This document shows positions 12,547-17,112 of a DNA stretch of 17,112 nucleotides, one piece after another; within the stretch, counting starts at the first letter, position 1, and each line of letters starts with the position of its first letter. This DNA comes from JANNSW01 sp031431235 (GTDB lineage Bacteria > Pseudomonadota > Alphaproteobacteria > Rhizobiales > Hyphomicrobiaceae): NCBI GenBank assembly GCA_031431235.1, contig JANPDA010000356.1, positions 1 through 17,112 of the forward strand, read 5' to 3'. The translations under genes and the position numbers were made by a program. Under the pieces are notes generated by a model. It was not told the origin of the DNA. It saw only the letters and a list, made by a program, of their open reading frames with translations, and searched no databases.

Positions 12547-13877
12547 CCAACTCTTTGTTTGTGCTCCGTCTTTCCATACATTGATCCAGCTTCGCCGGAA
12601 TCGAATGAATGGGGCGGAACATCAGCCGGCGTGGGTCGAGCGTTCGCGAGCTCCACGAGTGCGGACAACAGCACCTGCGCGCCTGCCGCGCAGTGCGCCG
12701 GGGAAGCATACTCTTCCTCGGCGTGGCTGATGCCGTCGCGGCATGGAATGAACAGCATGGCCGTCGGCGCGACGGGAGCGATGTAGCACGCATCGTGGAA
12801 CGCGCCTGAAAGCATGTCCCGGTGCTGGATGCCGAGCCCCTTGGCTGCGTCGCGCAAATGGTCGGCGACCCGCGCATCGAACGAGACGGGAGCGATCTCC
12901 ATCAAACGCTCGATCGCGTGAGTGGTGCCGGTTCGTGCGGTCGACGCCTGCATGATCCGCTCGATCTCGCCTGCCATGGCATCGAGCATGGTGCTCGCGG
13001 GGTGACGCAGATCGATGGTGAAAGTCGTGCGACTGGGCGTCGTGTTGATCGAGCCGGGAGCGGCCTCGATCCGTCCGACCGTGATTCTCAGGTCAGGCCC
13101 GTGCTTGCGGCCGAGCGCATCGAACGCAACGATTGCCTCGGCGGCAGCGACGAGGCTGTCCTGCCGCAATTCGAACGGCGTGGTGCCTGCATGACGGTCG
13201 GTGCCATCGACGACGACACGGAACCAACGCGCGCCCTGCACTGCCGTGACAATGCCAATCGCAACGCCCTCGCGCTCGAGGATCGGACCTTGCTCGATAT
13301 GGGCTTCCACGTAGGCCGAGATGTCGAAGGCCCGCGGCCCGAGCGGCCCTGCATAGCCGATGCGCTCGAGGTCCTCGGCGACCGTCGTTCCATCGATTGA
13401 TCTGGTGCCGAGGGCCTCCACTGAGGAGATCGAGCCCGCAAAGCCACCTGAGCCGGTGCAACCCGCGATGATCCGGCAGCCCTCCTCGTTGGTCCAGTTG
13501 ACGACAGCGATCGTGCGTCGGGTCACGACCTGCGCGTCGGCTAGGGCCCGCAGCACTTCGAGCCCAGCAAGCACGCCATAGACCCCGTCGAACCGGCCGC
13601 CTTTGGGCTGCGTATCCAGATGACTACCCGTCGCCACCAGTGGCAGCTCGGGCATCGTCCCGGGCCGAAGCGCGAACTGGTTGCCGAACCGGTCGATCTG
13701 CATCCGGGCGCCGGCAGCCTCGCACCAGCGTGCGAAAAGATCGCGCCCCTCCTTGTCGACTGCCGTCAGCGCCTGGCGGTTGCAGCCGCCATTGGGCAAG
13801 CCGCCGATGCGCCCCATCGCCTCGATCGATTGCCAAAGCCGGGCTCCATCGATGTCTGGATATCGATTGCTGCCCAT
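12543..13877 (-). CDS. M20-type Zn-dependent amidohydrolase (N-carbamoyl-L-amino acid hydrolase / allantoate amidohydrolase family)
   Basis: A 444-residue enzyme of the HyuC/AmaB/AllC family, which cleaves N-carbamoyl or ureido groups to free amino acid, CO2 and ammonia. Metal ligands are visible: H86 and D88 in G-S-H-L-D-T, D97 in G-R-F-D-G-V-Y-G, E131-E132 in T-N-E-E-G, H193 in E-A-H-I-E-Q-G-P, and H385 in G-I-S-H-A-E-E-E. S-G-A-F-H-D-A lies at 357-363. The lid/dimerisation domain is about 210-325. ATG at 13877 lies 8 bp after the C45 gene, so it is the last gene of the operon. The family normally ends near residue 410-415 (V-E-L-A). Here about 30 extra residues (414-444) are encoded by the palindrome element, and the stop is its CTAG. 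Substrate cannot be chosen by eye. Confidence 0.9.
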   Translation of the reverse strand: MGSNRYPDIDGARLWQSIEAMGRIGGLPNGGCNRQALTAVDKEGRDLFARWCEAAGARMQIDRFGNQFALRPGTMPELPLVATGSHLDTQPKGGRFDGVYGVLAGLEVLRALADAQVVTRRTIAVVNWTNEEGCRIIAGCTGSGGFAGSISSVEALGTRSIDGTTVAEDLERIGYAGPLGPRAFDISAYVEAHIEQGPILEREGVAIGIVTAVQGARWFRVVVDGTDRHAGTTPFELRQDSLVAAAEAIVAFDALGRKHGPDLRITVGRIEAAPGSINTTPSRTTFTIDLRHPASTMLDAMAGEIERIMQASTARTGTTHAIERLMEIAPVSFDARVADHLRDAAKGLGIQHRDMLSGAFHDACYIAPVAPTAMLFIPCRDGISHAEEEYASPAHCAAGAQVLLSALVELANARPTPADVPPHSFDSGEAGSMYGKTEHKQRVG

Positions 13878-13885
13878 CGGGACCC

Positions 13886-15007
13886 CTATTCGGCGGCGAG
13901 TGCAGAGCGTCTAGCCAGCGGCAAGGCGACGAACGGCGTCGTGCAGGCAGGCCCCGGCGCAATGTGGGCAACCGGCTCTGGCCCCAGATCCCACACCACG
14001 GTCGCAAACGTGAAGGCGTGCGAGCCGTTCTCACCCAGACGCCGTGAGATCGGATGCCGCGGATTGTCTCGGTTGGCGAGCAGAAGCTGAGCTTCCATGA
14101 CGCCGAGCGGCGCCTTGCGGCCCTGCAGCTGATGGTCGAGCACGGCCATCCGGCAATGAGTGTTCTCATCGCTGGCAACGAGCGCACCGGCATCGGCACG
14201 GGCGCTGCGATCCCTGCTCGCGAGCGGGTGGTTGGCGTGCCACACGAGACCGCTCCGCGAACGCTCCGGCACGAAGGCGAACGCACCGGCGGCCGAGCAC
14301 TCGTGGTCGCTCACGAGCTGCCGGTCGCCGATGATGAAGTTCTGCCCCGAGGCGTGGTGCACGCCCTGCAGGAAAGCGATCGCAGCGACGTGGGTGCGAT
14401 GCCGCAGCACGCCGCGCGAAGCAAAGGCGACCGGCAGTCCCTTGGGATTGCTGCGCAGCTGGGCGAGCGTATTGACGACGACGCCGAGACCGGCACTGTT
14501 CATGCCGTTCAGCCCGATCATGCCAGCCATGGTGAGGACGATGGCGTCGAGGCCGGGCTCCAGATCGCGGATCGTCAATGCCACCTGAAAGCCGTCGTTC
14601 CAGGTGGGGAGGTCCATGGTCTGGGCAAGCATCGAACGCCGACCCGCGGCGTCGTGAGAGCCCAGGCTCGAGCAATGCTCGCGCCGCCCTGCCAGCATCT
14701 CGCTGAACCCCCATTCCTCGTCCATCAATTGCGCGGCATAGATCGCCTCGAACGGAAGGCCGCAGCCCTCCGCGATGCCGGCCACCTCATCCAGCAGCTC
14801 CGGCGTCTGCCGTTCGATCGCCGGCAGGAAGTCCGTCTCCGCGAGAAACCTCGCCAGAAAATCATCCGCCGCCAGCCCGGTGCCACGCGTGATGGCCTCG
14901 CGCCACGCCCGGTCGCGAGCAACGATCAGAGCGCGCAGCCCCGTGCCATAGGCCCGGCCCCGCTCGTGCGGGCTACCGCCGATCTCGATTGTCGTGAGGG
15001 TTGTCAT
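13886..15007 (-). CDS. C45-family autoproteolytic acyltransferase/hydrolase (Ntn hydrolase)
   Basis: A 373-residue protein related to acyl-CoA:6-aminopenicillanate acyltransferases. The N-terminal part has G-S-P-H-E-R-G-R-A-Y-G (11-21) and the helical region E-L-L-D-E-V-A-G-I-A-E-G (70-81), as in the family. R-R-E-H-C-S-S-L-G holds the candidate nucleophile C112, exposed after self-cleavage between H111 and C112. Downstream blocks T-M-D-L-P (130-134), G-M-I-G-L-N-G-M-N-S-A-G-L-G-V-V-V-N and a late H-P-I-S-R follow the fold. ATG at 15007 with AGGGAG 7 nt upstream, 21 bp after cimA. No signal peptide, so cytoplasmic. Family members cleave or form amide bonds of N-acyl compounds. The adjacent carbamoyl-amidohydrolase suggests sequential breakdown of an amide substrate (inference). 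Confidence 0.85.
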   Translation of the reverse strand: MTTLTTIEIGGSPHERGRAYGTGLRALIVARDRAWREAITRGTGLAADDFLARFLAETDFLPAIERQTPELLDEVAGIAEGCGLPFEAIYAAQLMDEEWGFSEMLAGRREHCSSLGSHDAAGRRSMLAQTMDLPTWNDGFQVALTIRDLEPGLDAIVLTMAGMIGLNGMNSAGLGVVVNTLAQLRSNPKGLPVAFASRGVLRHRTHVAAIAFLQGVHHASGQNFIIGDRQLVSDHECSAAGAFAFVPERSRSGLVWHANHPLASRDRSARADAGALVASDENTHCRMAVLDHQLQGRKAPLGVMEAQLLLANRDNPRHPISRRLGENGSHAFTFATVVWDLGPEPVAHIAPGPACTTPFVALPLARRSALAAE

Positions 15008-15028
15008 CAGTCAACTCCCTGGCATCGC

Positions 15029-16639
15029 TCACGGCGCCTTGGCGCCCGCTTTCAGCAGCTTGTATGTGATCGAGTCGACGAGGGCTTCAAAGCTCGCATC
15101 GACGATGTTGGGCGAGACGCCAACGGTCATCCAACGCTCGGCTGTCGCCTTGTCGCGGCTCTCGATCAGCACACGCGTGACGGCCTCGGTGCCACCCGTG
15201 AGAATGCGCACCTTGTAATCGACAAGCTCGAGATCGCGGATGAAATCCTGGTAGCGGCCGAGGTCCTTGCGCAGTGCCTGATCGAGCGCGTTGACCGGTC
15301 CGTTGCCCTCGGCCACCGAATGCAGTGGCTCGGGATCGCCTTTGATGAAGACTTTGACGGAGGCTTCGGCAACCGTGACGAGCCTGCCATTCGCATTGTG
15401 GCGGCGCTCGACGATCACCCGGAAGCTGTCGACGGAGAAGTACTCGGGCACCTCGCCGAGCGTGCGCCGGGCGAGCAACTCGAACGAGGCATCCGCCCCT
15501 TCGTAGGCATAGCCGATCGCCTCACGGCTCTTGACCTCCTCGAGCAGCATGGCGATGCGGGGATCGTCCTTGCGCACGGCGATGCCGATACGCTCCAGCT
15601 CGGCGAGCACATTGGAGCGGCCCGCCTGATCGGAGATCAGGAGCCGGCGACGATTGCCGACGGTTTCGGGCGGCACGTGCTCGTAGGTCTCGGGCGCCTT
15701 GACGATCGCCGAGGCATGGATGCCCGCCTTCGTCGCAAAGGCGCTCTCACCCACATAGGGCGCCTGCCGGTTCGGCGCGCGGTTGAGGATCTCGTCGAGC
15801 ACGCGGCTGGCAGCAGTCAGGCGCTGCAGCCGCTCCCGACTGACACCCGTCTGATAGCGGCTCGCAAATTCCGGCTTGAGGACCAGCGTGGGGATCAGCG
15901 AGGTCAAATTCGCATTGCCGCAGCGCTCGCCCAGTCCATTCAGTGCGCCCTGGATCTGCCGGCAACCGGCGCGGACCGCCGCGAGCGTATTGGCGACGGC
16001 TTGCTCGGTATCGTTGTGGGTATGAATGCCGAGGCGATCATCTGGCGCCGCCTTGGCCACATCGCCCACGATCGCCTCGACCTCGTGGGGCAGCGAGCCG
16101 CCATTGGTGTCGCAGAGCACGGCCCAACGGGCGCCGGCCTCCAGCGCGGTGTGGACGCAGCGGAGCGCATAATCGCGATTTGCCTTCCAGCCGTCGAAAA
16201 AATGCTCGCAATCGAGCATTGCCTCGCGGCCGGAGGCGACCACCGCGCGAATCGACTGGTCGATGCTCTCGAGGTTCTCCTCGTTGGAGCACTGGAGCGC
16301 GACCCGAACGTGGTAGTCCCAGGACTTGGCGACGAGGCAGACGGCGTCGGCGTTGGCCTGCAGGACCGCCCGGAAGCCCGGATCATTGGCGGCCGAGCGC
16401 CCTGGCCGCTTGGTCATGCCGAACGCGACCGAGCGGGCCTTGCGATAGCCTGCCGGCGTGGCGAAGAACTCGGTGTCGGTCGGGTTGGCGCCGGGATAGC
16501 CGCCTTCGATGTAGTCGAGGCCGAGCTCGTCGAGCACGCCCGCGATCCGCCGTTTGTCGGCGACCGAGAAGTCGACCCCTTGCGTCTGCGCACCGTCGCG
16601 CAGGGTGGTGTCGAAGAGATGGAGGCGGGTGAGGGTCAT
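15029..16639 (-). CDS. cimA: (R)-citramalate synthase
   Basis: A 536-residue DRE-TIM metallolyase that condenses pyruvate and acetyl-CoA to (R)-citramalate, the threonine-independent entry to isoleucine. Motifs are F-D-T-T-L-R-D-G-A-Q-T (9-19), E-G-G-Y-P-G-A-N-P-T-D (45-55), metal-binding H-T-H-N-D (206-210) and N-G-L-G-E-R-C-G-N-A-N-L (234-245). The C-terminal LeuA-type allosteric dimer domain is about 390-536, where isoleucine feedback usually acts. E-G-G-Y-P-G-A-N-P-T-D and the overall length fit the CimA branch rather than 2-isopropylmalate synthase. ATG at 16639 overlaps the stop of the nucleotidyltransferase gene (ATGA), so it is translationally coupled. Two amide-bond enzymes follow in the same operon. 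Confidence 0.93.
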   Translation of the reverse strand: MTLTRLHLFDTTLRDGAQTQGVDFSVADKRRIAGVLDELGLDYIEGGYPGANPTDTEFFATPAGYRKARSVAFGMTKRPGRSAANDPGFRAVLQANADAVCLVAKSWDYHVRVALQCSNEENLESIDQSIRAVVASGREAMLDCEHFFDGWKANRDYALRCVHTALEAGARWAVLCDTNGGSLPHEVEAIVGDVAKAAPDDRLGIHTHNDTEQAVANTLAAVRAGCRQIQGALNGLGERCGNANLTSLIPTLVLKPEFASRYQTGVSRERLQRLTAASRVLDEILNRAPNRQAPYVGESAFATKAGIHASAIVKAPETYEHVPPETVGNRRRLLISDQAGRSNVLAELERIGIAVRKDDPRIAMLLEEVKSREAIGYAYEGADASFELLARRTLGEVPEYFSVDSFRVIVERRHNANGRLVTVAEASVKVFIKGDPEPLHSVAEGNGPVNALDQALRKDLGRYQDFIRDLELVDYKVRILTGGTEAVTRVLIESRDKATAERWMTVGVSPNIVDASFEALVDSITYKLLKAGAKAP

Positions 16640-17010
16640 GAGGCTTGCAGCACTTGTTTGGCATCACGCCGGACGGCGTGAACGAAGCTTGCATTGGCGA
16701 AGTGATCGGGATGCTTCCAATTGGATAAGGCAATGGGCCAAGGTTGGATGTAGAGGCCGTGGTCGATAAGGGCGTCTGCCGCCCAGTCACCGATTCGCGT
16801 CTTCTCATCCCAATAGTCCCATTCGCCGTCATCGAGGAGTATCGCCAAGTCGACGTCGCTCTCCTCGTGGTAATCCCCGCGCGCACGGCTGCCGAAGAGC
16901 ACGATCTCATGCAGGCGATTGCCGTAGTGGGTGCGCACAGCCGCGATGAACCTGTCGAGCGCCCCCTGTTCCTCGGCGGCGAGACCCCCGATCGGAGCCG
17001 GGCCACTCAT
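16636..17010 (-). CDS. Minimal nucleotidyltransferase (MNT) domain protein
   Basis: A 124-residue protein of the DNA polymerase beta-like nucleotidyltransferase superfamily. G-S-R-A-R-G (40-45) and S-D-V-D-L-A-I (51-57) supply the metal-binding D52 and D54. The third carboxylate expected on the later strand is not obvious: the strand reads L-Y-I-Q-P-W-P (86-92). Start chosen: ATG at 17010, because GGAGG sits 7 nt upstream and it overlaps the cysS stop (ATGA); a GTG five codons earlier is less likely. Such proteins often pair with a HEPN partner as toxin-antitoxin modules, but no HEPN gene is adjacent. Instead it is wedged between cysS and cimA with overlaps on both sides, so it is stably expressed with them. 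Its target for nucleotide transfer is unknown. Confidence 0.85.
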   Translation of the reverse strand: MSGPAPIGGLAAEEQGALDRFIAAVRTHYGNRLHEIVLFGSRARGDYHEESDVDLAILLDDGEWDYWDEKTRIGDWAADALIDHGLYIQPWPIALSNWKHPDHFANASFVHAVRRDAKQVLQAS

Positions 17011-17112
17011 TCCGCCACCTCCCACGTCGTCACCGCCTCGCCGGTCTTGGGGTCCCTGCTGTCCTTCAGCGTCACCCCGAGCGCGACGATCTCGTCGCGA
17101 ATGCGATCGGCC
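17007..17112 (-). CDS. cysS: Cysteinyl-tRNA synthetase, C-terminal end (partial)
   Basis: The last 34 codons of a minus-strand gene that enters at the window end. The reading A-D-R-I-R-D-E-I-V-A-L-G-V-T-L-K-D-S-R-D, followed a few residues later by T-T-W-E-V, is the characteristic end of bacterial CysRS, where the final alpha-helix leads to G/T-T-W before the C terminus. The stop TGA (17009-17007) overlaps the next ATG. The cysS-cimA neighbourhood is common in alphaproteobacteria and supports the call. Everything catalytic lies outside the window. Confidence 0.8.
   Translation of the reverse strand, partial: ADRIRDEIVALGVTLKDSRDPKTGEAVTTWEVAE

Larger units (their letters stand above)
12333..12621. 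repeat. Outer inverted repeat enclosing the palindrome array
   Basis: 12333-12352 (begins TGTTCCG, ends CATTCATTCG) matches the reverse complement of 12602-12621 in 18 of 20 positions without gaps. The two copies enclose units 0-2 and resemble terminal inverted repeats of a MITE-like element of about 290 bp. No clear target-site duplication was seen outside them and no transposase is present. Confidence 0.55.

Noticed and set aside
14054..16681. 875-codon plus-strand open frame
   Set aside because: It lies antisense to cimA and the C45 gene, whose proteins have clear catalytic motifs. The translation has no domain motif and the composition of a GC-rich shadow frame.

Overview
The window comes from a GC-rich alphaproteobacterium, most likely of the Hyphomicrobiales (Bradyrhizobiaceae/Xanthobacteraceae-like). 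This is inferred from the mtaB-ftsY-yciB gene order, the cysS-cimA linkage, the arsR/flavoprotein/MFS operon type, and the dispersed palindromic intergenic repeats. No rRNA, tRNA, IS transposase or CRISPR array was seen.

Layout. (1) 1-302 (+): 3' end of a NYN-domain nuclease. (2) 310-3372 (-): an arsenic-type operon, arsR, then an ArsO-like flavoprotein with a cysteine-rich tail, then an MFS transporter. It has a clear sigma70-type promoter (3417-3445) and a candidate operator (3449-3470). (3) 3682-7577 (+): two secreted proteins of one uncharacterised family ('NPW' proteins) on either side of an OmpR-type response regulator and a HAMP-less histidine kinase. The block is bounded by a 28/29-bp direct repeat, and similar 11-bp-period half-sites lie upstream of both secreted genes. 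(4) 7578-8343: about 770 bp without a convincing gene, with two hairpins, one of them REP-like. (5) 8344-11656 (+): an internally shortened MtaB, FtsY, and two tandem YciB paralogues. (6) 11862-12332 (+): a MarR-family regulator. (7) 12329-12621: a composite array of CTAG-bounded palindromes. Its outermost CTAGs supply the TAG stop codons of both flanking convergent genes. (8) 17112-12543 (-): a tightly packed operon, cysS (partial), a small nucleotidyltransferase, cimA, a C45 Ntn acyltransferase/hydrolase, and an M20-type N-carbamoyl/ureido amidohydrolase.

How the parts work together. The arsenic block is a self-regulated metalloid response. The 'NPW'-TCS block looks like a self-contained envelope sensing module in which the two secreted paralogues are plausible signal carriers or regulon members. 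The ftsY region is housekeeping (SRP receptor, envelope/division), but its mtaB has lost about a third of its length. The minus-strand operon joins translation (CysRS) and isoleucine-precursor synthesis (CimA) to two amide-bond-acting enzymes.

The best candidates for new biology are the palindrome array with compensatory base changes between its units, the NPW-TCS-NPW block, the shortened MtaB, and the Cys-rich tail of the ArsO-like enzyme. All assignments come from reading the sequence; no database search was run.
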